The notes under the pieces: model-generated
Told to the model about the DNA's origin: nothing
Databases searched by the model: none
What the model saw: the letters and a program-made list of their open reading frames with translations, nothing else
Position numbers and translations under genes: made by a program
Assembly: GCF_001613425.1 (NCBI RefSeq)
Contig: NZ_BDCI01000002.1
Location: 558,001 to 622,000 of the forward strand
Source of the DNA: Nocardia vulneris
Lineage (GTDB): Bacteria; Actinomycetota; Actinomycetes; Mycobacteriales; Mycobacteriaceae
Reading direction: 5' to 3'
DNA length: 64,000 bases
Shown: positions 54,162-62,056 of the stretch, one piece after another
How the letters are laid out: the number at the start of each line of letters is the position of its first letter
Position numbering within the stretch: position 1 is the stretch's first letter

Positions 54162-54695
54162 ATGGTCACGCAAGCCCGGCACCAGAAATTCGCGAAGCAC
54201 TTCGAGCGGTACGACGCAGACAATGACGGCAAGATCGATCAGTCGGACATCGACGCGTTGATCAACAAATGGTGCGACGCATTCAAAATTCCCCCCGGTT
54301 CCGACAAATGGCGGATCACCATCAAACGCGCCAATCGACTATGGCAGGACCTGCAGGGCCATGCCGATGCCAACGGCGACAAGGAAATCAGCAGGGAGGA
54401 ATGGATCGCCGCGCACGAAGACCCCCGCTTCGTCGACGAGGTCGCAATTCCCTTGGCGCAGCTCACCTTCGAACTCGGCGATGTCGACGGTGACGGCGCG
54501 GTGTCGTTGAGCGAATGGATGACCCTGCAGTCCATCTCGGGGGTCAATCAGATCGACGCATTGAAGATGTTTCAGATGCTCGACGGCAACGGCGACGGGT
54601 ATATCACGACCGACGAACACGATGCGGCGCTTCGTGACTTCTTCGGCAGCGACAACCTCGAAGCCGCGGGAACTCAATTGGCGGGGCGTCTGTAA
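54162..54695 (+). CDS. four-EF-hand calcium-binding protein (calerythrin-like)
   Basis: The 177-residue protein has four EF-hand loops: residues 18-29 (DADNDGKIDQSD), 69-80 (DANGDKEISREE), 107-118 (DVDGDGAVSLSE) and 141-152 (DGNGDGYITTDE). All have the acidic residues needed for calcium, except that the second has Lys at position 4. The layout resembles actinobacterial calerythrin and sarcoplasmic calcium-binding proteins. ATG at 54162 follows GGGAG. It is soluble and has no signal. It is a paralogue of the protein at 58920. A calcium buffer or a sensor in enediyne production is possible, but not shown. Confidence 0.9.
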   Translation: MVTQARHQKFAKHFERYDADNDGKIDQSDIDALINKWCDAFKIPPGSDKWRITIKRANRLWQDLQGHADANGDKEISREEWIAAHEDPRFVDEVAIPLAQLTFELGDVDGDGAVSLSEWMTLQSISGVNQIDALKMFQMLDGNGDGYITTDEHDAALRDFFGSDNLEAAGTQLAGRL

Positions 54696-54725
54696 CAGGA
54701 TCGCACCCGACCACGAGATCCGGGA

Positions 54726-54769
54726 CCTGCACGGGGTCGCCGGCCCATCATGACACCGGCCCCCGTGCA
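54726..54769 (+). terminator. strong hairpin downstream of the EF-hand gene
   Basis: Arms CTGCACGGGG (54726-54735) and CCCCGTGCAG (54760-54769) are perfect complements, extended inward by GCCGG and CCGGC after a two-base bulge. It lies 31 bases after the EF-hand stop with no U-tract following. The rest of the 308-base gap to the next gene (54696-55003) shows no gene. Confidence 0.6.
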
Positions 54770-55003
54770 GTTGCCGTCGCCATCGACAGCACGCGGCTGC
54801 GTACCACCGTCTCGCGGTCGGGCCGCCGCGGCACCGGCGGCAGCGCAGAAACCTTCCGACGCCAGGGTTTTGGGCCAGACCTGGCGTCGACATCCGATTC
54901 CCGCTCGGCAGGACGGCGAAACGCGCTACCGTGGGGTTGCACTTCTTCGCCATAGTGAGCAGCTCGCCACGAACAGTCATGCCGACCGAAGAGGAGATTC
55001 CCG

Positions 55004-55444
55004 ATGATCACCACCGACAAGATCGAGCACGAGGTGGACATCAACGCACCCGTCGCGCGGGTGTGGGAGCTGGTGACCGAGCCCGGCTGGTGGGTGGGCG
55101 ACGGCGACAGATCGGGTCAGAGTCGTTCGCGGGACGGCGATTTCGAGGTGATCGAGGATCCGAAGTACGGCCGGTTTCCCGTCCGGGTAGAGACGGTGGC
55201 GCCGCAGGAATCCTACGCGTCCTACCGGTGGGCCTCCGCCTTCCCCGGCGCGACGCCGGGCGAGGGCACCGCCACGCTGGTGGAGTTCCGGCTCGCCGAA
55301 CACGACGGAGGCACGCGCGTACGCGTGATCGAGAGCGGCTTCGCCGCCCTGGACCTGCCCGAGGAAGAGCAGGCGAAGCGGGTCGACGACAACCGCGGTG
55401 GCTGGAAAATGCAGCTGGACGTGCTGAAAGCCAACGCGGAGTAA
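55004..55444 (+). CDS. SRPBCC/START-fold protein, candidate enediyne self-sacrifice resistance
   Basis: This 146-residue protein has the AHSA1/SRPBCC pattern: IEHEVDINAPVARVWELVTE, a middle FPVRVETVAPQESY, and a C-terminal GGWKMQLDVLKANAE helix. The calicheamicin resistance proteins CalC, CalU16 and CalU19 have this fold and are cleaved in place of DNA by the drug. Together with the other SRPBCC genes in the window, a resistance role is the best inference, but the fold is common and the function may differ. ATG at 55004 follows GAGGAG. Confidence 0.8.
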   Translation: MITTDKIEHEVDINAPVARVWELVTEPGWWVGDGDRSGQSRSRDGDFEVIEDPKYGRFPVRVETVAPQESYASYRWASAFPGATPGEGTATLVEFRLAEHDGGTRVRVIESGFAALDLPEEEQAKRVDDNRGGWKMQLDVLKANAE

Positions 55445-55530
55445 CCCGATCGAGGGCGGCCGAGCGCCATGACCGCACAGGCCGCCTACCCGTTTCTCGC
55501 CTGGCCATAGCTGTATCTGAGCTAAACTAG

Positions 55531-55547
55531 CTATAGTTTTTAGAAGT
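55531..55547 (-). promoter_or_regulatory. cluster promoter box upstream of the 55676 methyltransferase
   Basis: On the minus strand ACTTCTAAAAACTATAG matches the 63820-63836 site in 13 of 17 positions. Its orientation is opposite to the methyltransferase gene. On the plus strand the same bases give TATAGT, a usable -10 element, so the box might work in both directions. Confidence 0.45.
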
Positions 55548-55557
55548 ATCTTTTCCG

Positions 55558-55597
55558 TAGGTCGCCTTAGGTCACCTTAGGTCTCCCTGGGTCACCG
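55558..55597 (+). repeat. four tandem 10-base repeats
   Basis: Units TAGGTCGCCT, TAGGTCACCT, TAGGTCTCCC and TGGGTCACCG follow each other with no spacer, a 10-base period that is close to one helical turn. They lie 79 bases before the methyltransferase start and just after the cluster box. This could be a binding array for several copies of a regulator. Confidence 0.8.
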
Positions 55598-55675
55598 CTG
55601 CGCAGCCTGCGGAAGTCGGCCGAACGCTGCGGCCCGAATCGAACAGCGGACCGGTAAGAGAACGCGGAGATCGTA

Positions 55676-56500
55676 ATGGCCGAGAAATCATCTGACATGA
55701 CCGACGAGGTCGCCGAGTACTACGACGGTGTCGGCGAGCTGGTGGAGATCGTCGGGGGGAACCTGCACCTCGGGTACTGGGATGACGACCAGGACGATAC
55801 GCCGTTTCTCGAAGCCATGGGCAGGCTCACCTGGATGATCGCCGAACGACTGCCCCTGCAGCAGGGTCAGCATCTGCTCGATGTGGGTTGCGGCGTGGCC
55901 GAACCGGCGATTCGCCTGGCCGAGCGCCTCGGCATCTCGGTCACCGGGATCACCATCAGCGGTTGGGAGGTCGCGGAGGCGAGCAGGAATGTCGCGCGGG
56001 CCGGGCTGTCCGAACGAATCGCCATCACCTTGGCCGACGCCGCCGCACTTCCCTTCGCGGACGCCGAGTTCGACGCCGCCATCGCCTTCGATTCGGTGCC
56101 CAACGCCGGGGACAAGCACAAGTGGTTCGGCGAGATCCATCGCGTGCTGCGCCCCGGCAGCCGTCTCGTGTACTCGGAATACCCGCTGATCGCGGACGTG
56201 ACGGCGGCGCAACGGGAGGTCCTGCGGGCGAATACCGTGCCGGATCCACCGACCACCATGCGCGAAGCGGTGGCGCCGGCGATCGCAGCGGGCTTCGAGG
56301 TGCTCGAGGAGCTCGACTGCAGTGATCGCGTGCGCCGGTTCTACCGGGCGTTCCTGCAGCGCCTGGCCGACCAACGGTCCGACTTGGCCGCGGCCTACGG
56401 CAAGGAACGGATCGATGCCTTCGAATCCGGCATGACCACGATGTTCGAACTCTGTCGCGAAAAGATCGGTTACTACCTCATTGTGTGCCGAAAGACGTAA
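55676..56500 (+). CDS. SAM-dependent methyltransferase (gamma-tocopherol/EryG-like)
   Basis: The 274-residue protein has the EryG/sterol-type start EVAEYYDGVGELVEIVGGNLHLGYW, SAM motif I LLDVGCGVAEPAIRLA and the post-motif region FDAAIAFDSVPNAGDK. Such enzymes methylate O or C atoms of natural products and lipids. It is a candidate tailoring enzyme of the enediyne. ATG at 55676 follows GGAG at a distance of seven. It precedes the MFS pump by 41 bases, likely one transcript. Confidence 0.88.
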   Translation: MAEKSSDMTDEVAEYYDGVGELVEIVGGNLHLGYWDDDQDDTPFLEAMGRLTWMIAERLPLQQGQHLLDVGCGVAEPAIRLAERLGISVTGITISGWEVAEASRNVARAGLSERIAITLADAAALPFADAEFDAAIAFDSVPNAGDKHKWFGEIHRVLRPGSRLVYSEYPLIADVTAAQREVLRANTVPDPPTTMREAVAPAIAAGFEVLEELDCSDRVRRFYRAFLQRLADQRSDLAAAYGKERIDAFESGMTTMFELCREKIGYYLIVCRKT

Positions 56501-56541
56501 GGTCGGCGGCACAACTATATGAACAAGGAGTGTGATCGGGC

Positions 56542-57798
56542 GTGTCCGAGATCCGACGGCGGCTGTTCAAAACGACTAATCGTGACGATCAAGCCCCCGC
56601 GGAACCTCGCGTCTCCAAACGCCTACCGATCGGCGTGTACGTCCTCGGGGCGAGCGTATTCGCCCTGGGCACTTCGGAATTCATCGTGTCCGGCCTGGTC
56701 GATCAGATCGCGGGTTCGCTCGACATCTCGGTGTCCCAGGTCGGCCAGCTGATCACGGCGTTCGCCATCGGCATGCTGGTCGGCGCGCCCACCATGGCCG
56801 TCCTGACGCTCGGACGGGACCGTAAGACCGTGATGGTGGCCGCCGTGGTCGTCTTCTGCATTTCCGATCTGCTGACGGTGATCCCGGTCTTCCCCGTCAT
56901 GTTCGCGATGCGGCTGATCGCGGCCGTGGCCTGTGCGACCGCGCTGACCGTCGCCCAGGTGATGGCCGTCGCGCTAGCCGGTCCCGGCCGGATGCCGCAG
57001 GCGATCGCGGTGATCCTCGGCGGTATGACGCTGGCGAACGTGGCGGGCGTACCGCTCGGCAGCCTGGTCGGCGCGGTGTTCAGCTGGCAGGTCATCTTCG
57101 TGCTGATCGGCGTGATGAGCGCGGTGGGCGCCCTGCTCGTCACGATCTTCGTACCCCGGCTGCCGCGCGACCGCGGCCCCGAGGTCGGGCTGGGCACCCT
57201 GGTCGCGCGCGAACTGCGATCGCTGGTGCAGACCCGGGTCTTCGTCGCCCTCGCCACCACGGTGCTGTTCGAGACCGCACTGTTCAGCGTGTACGCCTAC
57301 ATCCAGCCGATCCTCACCGACGCCAGCGGTATCAGCGTGCATCAGGCGCCGATCGTGCTGTTCCTGTTCGGTGTCGGGTTGTTCGTCGGCAACACCCTCG
57401 GCGGCCGGCTGGCGCAGTGGTCGGCCATGAAGAACGTCATCGGCAGTCTGGTGGCGATGATCGTCATGATGGTGGTGCTGCGGACCGTCGTGCACCACAG
57501 CATCGCGGCGGCCGCGGCGATCACCGTGCTCGGCGTGTGCGCGTTCTCGATGACCGCCGCGCTCAGCTCCCGGGTGATCGGTTTCGCGGTCGGAGCGCCG
57601 ACGCTGGCGGTCGCAATTGTCATGTCCGCCTTCAACATCGGCAACGCGATCGGCCCGGCGATCGGCGGCGTCGTCATCGCGCACCGGGCGATCGAGGACG
57701 TCATCTGGGTCGGCGTGATCGTCGCGACGCTCGCGCTGGCCACCGCGTTCGTCTCCGTCGCCATCGAACGCCGGCATGCGCTCGCACCGGCCCCGTGA
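56542..57798 (+). CDS. MFS efflux pump (chloramphenicol-efflux/AraJ-like), candidate enediyne exporter
   Basis: The 418-residue protein has about twelve hydrophobic helices. The first carries VLGASVFALGTSEFIVSGLV, typical of Cmx/CmlA and AraJ DHA1 drug pumps, and the loop after helix 2 has the variant of the GxxxD(R)xGRK motif, LTLGRDRKTVM. The start is GTG at 56542 after AAGGAG. Export of the finished enediyne or resistance is the likely role. It is convergent with the flavoprotein gene, with 43 bases between the stops. Confidence 0.87.
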   Translation: MSEIRRRLFKTTNRDDQAPAEPRVSKRLPIGVYVLGASVFALGTSEFIVSGLVDQIAGSLDISVSQVGQLITAFAIGMLVGAPTMAVLTLGRDRKTVMVAAVVVFCISDLLTVIPVFPVMFAMRLIAAVACATALTVAQVMAVALAGPGRMPQAIAVILGGMTLANVAGVPLGSLVGAVFSWQVIFVLIGVMSAVGALLVTIFVPRLPRDRGPEVGLGTLVARELRSLVQTRVFVALATTVLFETALFSVYAYIQPILTDASGISVHQAPIVLFLFGVGLFVGNTLGGRLAQWSAMKNVIGSLVAMIVMMVVLRTVVHHSIAAAAAITVLGVCAFSMTAALSSRVIGFAVGAPTLAVAIVMSAFNIGNAIGPAIGGVVIAHRAIEDVIWVGVIVATLALATAFVSVAIERRHALAPAP

Positions 57799-57841
57799 GG
57801 ACGACCGGCGTCGGCGGCCGCGACCGCCGACGCCGGGTCGG

Positions 57842-58813
57842 CTACCGCGAGCCGGCAGCGGCCCGCCGGGAGTCGACGGCGCCGCGCACCTCCGCCGAGA
57901 TCAGGTCGTCGATGATCGCGACGGCGACCTCGGCGCCCATCGCCGCGGCGCCGATCAGCTGTTTGGCCGGATCGGCGACATTGCCCGCGGCCCACACCCC
58001 CGGCACGGCGGTGCGGCCGGCGGCGTCGACGGCGATGTGGTCGCCGATGCCGCTCGGGTGCGCGGTCGGGGTGAGTCCGAGCGGAGCGAGCAGGTCGGCG
58101 CGCGCGGAGAAGCGCGGGCCGCACACGAGCGCCTGCAATTCGACGATCTCACCGGTCCGCAACCGGACTCCGGTCAGGTGATCATCGCTGACCTGCACCG
58201 CTTCCACCTCGCCGGGAATGATCTCGATATCGCGCGCGGCCAACTGCTCGACCTCGGCCTCGGTCAGCGCGGGTCCGGTGTGCGACAGGAAACGGAGCCG
58301 CGGCGACCACTGCCGGAACAGCATGGCCTGGTGCATGGACATGGCCGTGGTGGACAGCACGCCGATGACCTGATCCCGCACCTCCCAGCCGTGACAGAAG
58401 GGGCAGTGCAACACATCCCGGCCCCACCGCTCGGCAAGTCCCGGCAGCTCGGGCAGATCATCGGTGAGTCCGGTCGCGACGAGCAGGCGGCGGCCGCGAA
58501 TGCTGCCGGAATCGGCGACGTCCACGCCGAAACCCCCATCTACGGCCGATACGGCCGTCACCTCGCCGGTGACGAACTCGACGCCGTATCCCGCCACCTC
58601 CGCGCGACCCGCCACCAGCAACTCCCCCGGTGCCACACCGTCCCGGCTCAGGAACCCGTGCATGTGCGCGGCGGGGGCGTTGCGCGGCAGGCCGCTGTCC
58701 ACCACCACGACCGAATATCGCGCCCGGGCCAGCATCAATGCGGCATTCAAGCCCGCCGCGCCACCACCGACGATCACTACATCGCAGTGATATCCGGATT
58801 CTCCGATCGTCAC
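57842..58813 (-). CDS. thioredoxin-reductase-like flavoprotein with a CPFC motif
   Basis: This 323-residue protein has FAD motif VVIVGGGAAGLNAALMLAR, a redox cysteine pair at residues 137 and 140 in LHCPFCHGWEV, and AAGNVADPAKQLIGAAAMG at the end. It is similar in layout to thioredoxin reductases, but CPFCHGWE differs from the usual CATCDG and is closer to dithiol oxidases such as GliT and HlmI. In a sulfur-containing cluster it could make or break a disulfide or trisulfide; this is an inference. GTG at 58813 has GGGAGG six bases upstream. Confidence 0.85.
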   Translation of the reverse strand: MTIGESGYHCDVVIVGGGAAGLNAALMLARARYSVVVVDSGLPRNAPAAHMHGFLSRDGVAPGELLVAGRAEVAGYGVEFVTGEVTAVSAVDGGFGVDVADSGSIRGRRLLVATGLTDDLPELPGLAERWGRDVLHCPFCHGWEVRDQVIGVLSTTAMSMHQAMLFRQWSPRLRFLSHTGPALTEAEVEQLAARDIEIIPGEVEAVQVSDDHLTGVRLRTGEIVELQALVCGPRFSARADLLAPLGLTPTAHPSGIGDHIAVDAAGRTAVPGVWAAGNVADPAKQLIGAAAMGAEVAVAIIDDLISAEVRGAVDSRRAAAGSR

Positions 58814-58919
58814 TCCAGCCTCCCGTAGTCAGATAGGTATACAAGATGATAGCATTTGTGGGTTGATCGAGTATCGACAGCATTCCCACTATCCGGTTCG
58901 AATACACGGAGATTTCGCG

Positions 58920-59462
58920 ATGACCAGTGCACTGAGAACGACCAAACTCCGCAAATTGTTCAGCGCCTATGATGTCGACCAAGACGGTGTCATGGACGAA
59001 CTGGATGTCACGGCACTGGCCCAAATGTGGTGCGACACATACGATCTGCCACCACGATCGGCGGACTGGAGCAGCATTCACCGGCAGGCCCACCGTATGT
59101 TCCGGGATATGCCCGGATCGCTGGATGCCGAGGGCGACAAAAAGGTGACCATCGAGGAATGGGTGGCCTGGGGCGACGATCCGGAATTCCAGAAATTCGT
59201 CGAGAATTCCGCGATACCGTTCAGCATGGCGGTATTCGCCGCCGCGGACAAGGACCGCGACGGACGAATCAACGCGCAGGAAATGATGGCCGCCCAGATC
59301 AAAGGCGGGATGTCCGAAGAGGAAACGAACAAGGCATTCGCCCTGTTGGACGCCGATGGTGACGGTTACGTCACCACCGACGAATACGTGCAAGCCTCCA
59401 GAGAATTCTATTTGAGCGACGACCCGGCCGCCCGGGGAAATCACATCGCCGGCGAACTGTAG
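58920..59462 (+). CDS. four-EF-hand calcium-binding protein, second copy
   Basis: This protein of 180 residues has EF-hand loops at 18-29 (DVDQDGVMDELD), 69-80 (DAEGDKKVTIEE), 110-121 (DKDRDGRINAQE) and 144-155 (DADGDGYVTTDE). It shares spacing and a similar C-terminal IAGEL/LAGRL end with the protein at 54162, so the two are paralogues. ATG at 58920 with GGAG upstream was chosen over the frame start at 58863. It is divergent from the CPFC flavoprotein (106 bases) and its stop is 3 bases from that of the P450 gene. Confidence 0.9.
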   Translation: MTSALRTTKLRKLFSAYDVDQDGVMDELDVTALAQMWCDTYDLPPRSADWSSIHRQAHRMFRDMPGSLDAEGDKKVTIEEWVAWGDDPEFQKFVENSAIPFSMAVFAAADKDRDGRINAQEMMAAQIKGGMSEEETNKAFALLDADGDGYVTTDEYVQASREFYLSDDPAARGNHIAGEL

Positions 59463-59465
59463 GTC

Positions 59466-60818
59466 CTAGGCCGTGGCGGCGGACCTGCGGTGCACCGTCA
59501 TCGGAAGAGCGTCCACCGGCATCGTGACAGCCGGTTTAGGCCGGGGCTGGTGCCCCGGCACGGACGCCAGCCGCCAACGCCCCGTGATCGTCGCGAGCAC
59601 GATGATCAGCTCGGTCCAGGAGAACGTCTCACCGATACAACCGTGCACGCCCGCACCGAACGGCATGAACGCGTTGCGCTGCGTCGCGGTCAGCCGCTCG
59701 GGCAACCACCGGTCGGGATCGAACCGCTCCGGCTCGGCGAAGATTCCGGGATTGTGCATGAGCGCGTAGAAGCTGTAGAGGATCGCCTCGTTACCCGGTA
59801 TGCGGTAGCCGCCGAGTTCGGTGTCCTCGGTCGTCATCCGGGTCTGGAAAAACCCTTGCGTGCGCAGGCGCAACGTTTCGGTGAGCACCCGGCGGGTGTA
59901 TTCCAAGCGGGCGACATCGTCGAATTCCGCGGCCCGGCCGGCGAGCACGCTGTCCACTTCCTCGTGGAGCTGCTTCTCGACCTCCGGATGGCTGGCGATC
60001 TCGTGACAGGCCCACGCCAAGGTATTGCTGATGGTGTTGCTACCGGCGATGAAGAAGGTCAGCACCTCGTCGTGGATCTGCTGATCGCTCATGCTCGGGC
60101 TGCCGTCCTCGTCGCGCGCGAGCAACATCATCGACAGCAGGTCGCCGCGATCCTCGCCGCTGGCCCGATACTCCCGGATCGTTTCGTGAATGGTCCGCCG
60201 CAGATAGTCTTCCGACTCCCGGTAGCGGCGATTCGCCGCGGTCGGCAGCTTCGTCAGCACGCCGGTGGTGTCCGCGATGCGCCGGAACAGCCCGCCGAGC
60301 ACCACACCGGTGGCGTCCATGAACCGGCGCTGATCCAGCGTGGTGCCCGGCGCGAAGATCACCTGGGTCACATTCGCCAGGGCGAGTTCGTCCATGTCCC
60401 GCTCGATCCGCCGGGTTTCGCCGTCGGACCAGCCATCGATCCGCGCCGCGACCAATTCACTGATGAGCGTGCAGTAGTGGATGATCCGCGTGCGATGGAA
60501 CGCGGGCTGCAGCAGCCGGCGCTGGCGCCGATGAAAAGCGCCGTCGGAGATCCCGAGGCCGTTGCCGAACATGACCCGGAACCGTTCGGTGATCGGGCCG
60601 CCCCTGGCGAAGATCTCCGGTGCGCGCATGACCTGTCGCATGAGGTCGGCGTCGTTGACGACATACATCGGCCTGCGGCCGAGCCGGATCATGGTCACCG
60701 GGTCGCCGGACTGCAAGGAGAGCAGCAGTTGACCCGGATTTCGCTTCATCTCCAGCCCGTGGCCGAGCAGCGGCAGTCCGCCGGGAGTGATGGTCGGCTG
60801 TCGGGAAATAGTGGTCAT
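59466..60818 (-). CDS. cytochrome P450, candidate enediyne tailoring enzyme
   Basis: The 450-residue protein has I-helix AGSNTISN, ExxR in ETLR, PERFDPDRWLPE and the heme loop FGAGVHGCIGE. The family inserts one oxygen atom into an unactivated carbon. In clusters of this type a P450 oxidises the core or a side group; the actual position is unknown. ATG at 60818 has only a weak ribosome site. It is the last gene of a minus-strand unit with two SRPBCC genes upstream and lies 33 bases after the second one. No ferredoxin gene is close. Confidence 0.92.
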   Translation of the reverse strand: MTTISRQPTITPGGLPLLGHGLEMKRNPGQLLLSLQSGDPVTMIRLGRRPMYVVNDADLMRQVMRAPEIFARGGPITERFRVMFGNGLGISDGAFHRRQRRLLQPAFHRTRIIHYCTLISELVAARIDGWSDGETRRIERDMDELALANVTQVIFAPGTTLDQRRFMDATGVVLGGLFRRIADTTGVLTKLPTAANRRYRESEDYLRRTIHETIREYRASGEDRGDLLSMMLLARDEDGSPSMSDQQIHDEVLTFFIAGSNTISNTLAWACHEIASHPEVEKQLHEEVDSVLAGRAAEFDDVARLEYTRRVLTETLRLRTQGFFQTRMTTEDTELGGYRIPGNEAILYSFYALMHNPGIFAEPERFDPDRWLPERLTATQRNAFMPFGAGVHGCIGETFSWTELIIVLATITGRWRLASVPGHQPRPKPAVTMPVDALPMTVHRRSAATA

Positions 60819-60851
60819 CGGTTCGCCACTTTCTGAATCGATCCGCGTGGG

Positions 60852-61382
60852 CTATTCGTCGCCGCGAATGGCATGCGCGGCCGACGGTGTGGCGGCGAGA
60901 ACCGTGCCGGTCTCCAGCAGCGCCTTCAGATTGTTCATCAGTCCCGGCCAGCCGCCGCTGCCCGGGAGTTGGCCGCTGATCGCCTGGTACATGACGCTGC
61001 CGGGTTCGAAGCCGTCGTGGGTCACCGTCAGCCGGACCGCGCCGGCGCCGTCGGGTGCGATCTCGAAGGTGACCATCGTGCGCGGTTCCTTCATGTACTC
61101 GGCGAGTTCGGCGTCCGACCAGCCGAAGAGCATGGCGTGCGCGGGTTGCAGCAGGTGCCAGCTATAGGAGAGGACGCGATAGGGGTCGGCCGCCAGCACG
61201 ACCTGCCCCAGATCCTGGGGCTCTTCCTCGGGCATGTTCTGCCATTTCACCGGCGAGCCGACCCGCCAGTCCGAATGCATGGCGACGCCGAACCAATATC
61301 GACGGGTGAATTCCGGCTGGGTCAACGCCGCCCACAGCTGCTCCGGTGTCGTCGCGATGCGTGTCGTGTAGGTGAATTCCAT
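60852..61382 (-). CDS. SRPBCC/START-fold protein, candidate resistance (second)
   Basis: This 176-residue protein starts MEFTYTTRIATTPEQLWAAL, the AHSA1 signature, and has MVTFEIAPDGAGAVRLTVTHDGF and a C-terminal GGWPGLMNNLKALLE helix. ATG at 61382 was chosen since GAGG lies nine bases upstream; two start codons lie further upstream. It is one of three SRPBCC proteins in this region, the fold used by CalC-type enediyne resistance proteins. The extra 30 residues at the end distinguish it from the 146-residue copy. The function is inferred. Confidence 0.8.
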   Translation of the reverse strand: MEFTYTTRIATTPEQLWAALTQPEFTRRYWFGVAMHSDWRVGSPVKWQNMPEEEPQDLGQVVLAADPYRVLSYSWHLLQPAHAMLFGWSDAELAEYMKEPRTMVTFEIAPDGAGAVRLTVTHDGFEPGSVMYQAISGQLPGSGGWPGLMNNLKALLETGTVLAATPSAAHAIRGDE

Positions 61383-61468
61383 GATGCTCATCCTCATTCA
61401 CTGTGTGATTTCCACACCGCATCGCGACGCCACCCGTCAGCCGAGTTACCGCAGCTGTGAATTAACGA

Positions 61469-61957
61469 TCAGTGCCGTTGCAGATTCGGTGGATTCTCGT
61501 CCTGCACCAACCGAAGTGTCACGTCGTGTTCGAGGGCCGCTTTCAACGCGGCGATCAAATAGGCGAATCCGGCCGTGGAATCCCGGACGCCGTCGACCTG
61601 AGCTTGGAGATCGCCGCCGTAACCGGTTTCGGTGATATGCAGATACGTGGTGTCGTTCTCATACGGTATCAAGGTGAATTCTACCGTAGTCGGCTCCTCG
61701 GGATTGTAATTATCCCAAGTGAATTGGATTTTGCTGTCGGTGTCGAACTTCTGGACCCGAATCGTGCGGGCGACGCCGTACATTTCCCATTCCCAGGTGA
61801 GTTCGGCGCCCTCGGCCATGCGGCCGCTGCTCTTCGTGTACCAGAATTTGGACGTTATCGACGGGTCGGCCAGGGCCTCGAAGACGTCGTGCGGTGGCCG
61901 CCGGATGAGCATGCCCAGATCCACGGACGGCGGTTCGATCGGTTGCGATGCAACCAT
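61469..61957 (-). CDS. SRPBCC/START-fold protein, candidate resistance (third)
   Basis: This 162-residue protein starts with a short leader and then MLIRRPPHDVFEALADPSI and FWYTKSSGRM, as in AHSA1-type SRPBCC proteins. The C-terminal DSTAGFAYLIAALKAALE helix closes the pocket. GGAGG precedes the ATG by six bases. It is first in a minus-strand unit with the second SRPBCC gene and the P450. Sequestration or self-sacrifice against the enediyne is a plausible function, by analogy with CalU16/CalU19; it could also be an enzyme. Confidence 0.8.
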   Translation of the reverse strand: MVASQPIEPPSVDLGMLIRRPPHDVFEALADPSITSKFWYTKSSGRMAEGAELTWEWEMYGVARTIRVQKFDTDSKIQFTWDNYNPEEPTTVEFTLIPYENDTTYLHITETGYGGDLQAQVDGVRDSTAGFAYLIAALKAALEHDVTLRLVQDENPPNLQRH

Positions 61958-62056
61958 GGTGCCTCCTCTACGTTGATGAGATTCGGTAAAGCTTTCGATA
62001 GTAGTTCGGACACACAGTAACGGTGGATGGGCGTTACCGTGGGCCGTTCCAGCATG

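Noticed and set aside
55558..55597. CRISPR array
   Set aside because: The four units are only 10 bases long and have no spacers; no cas gene is near.
57342..58124. 260-codon minus-strand frame over the end of the MFS gene
   Set aside because: It spans the convergent gap and is antisense to helices of the MFS pump; the CPFC flavoprotein frame is the real minus-strand gene.
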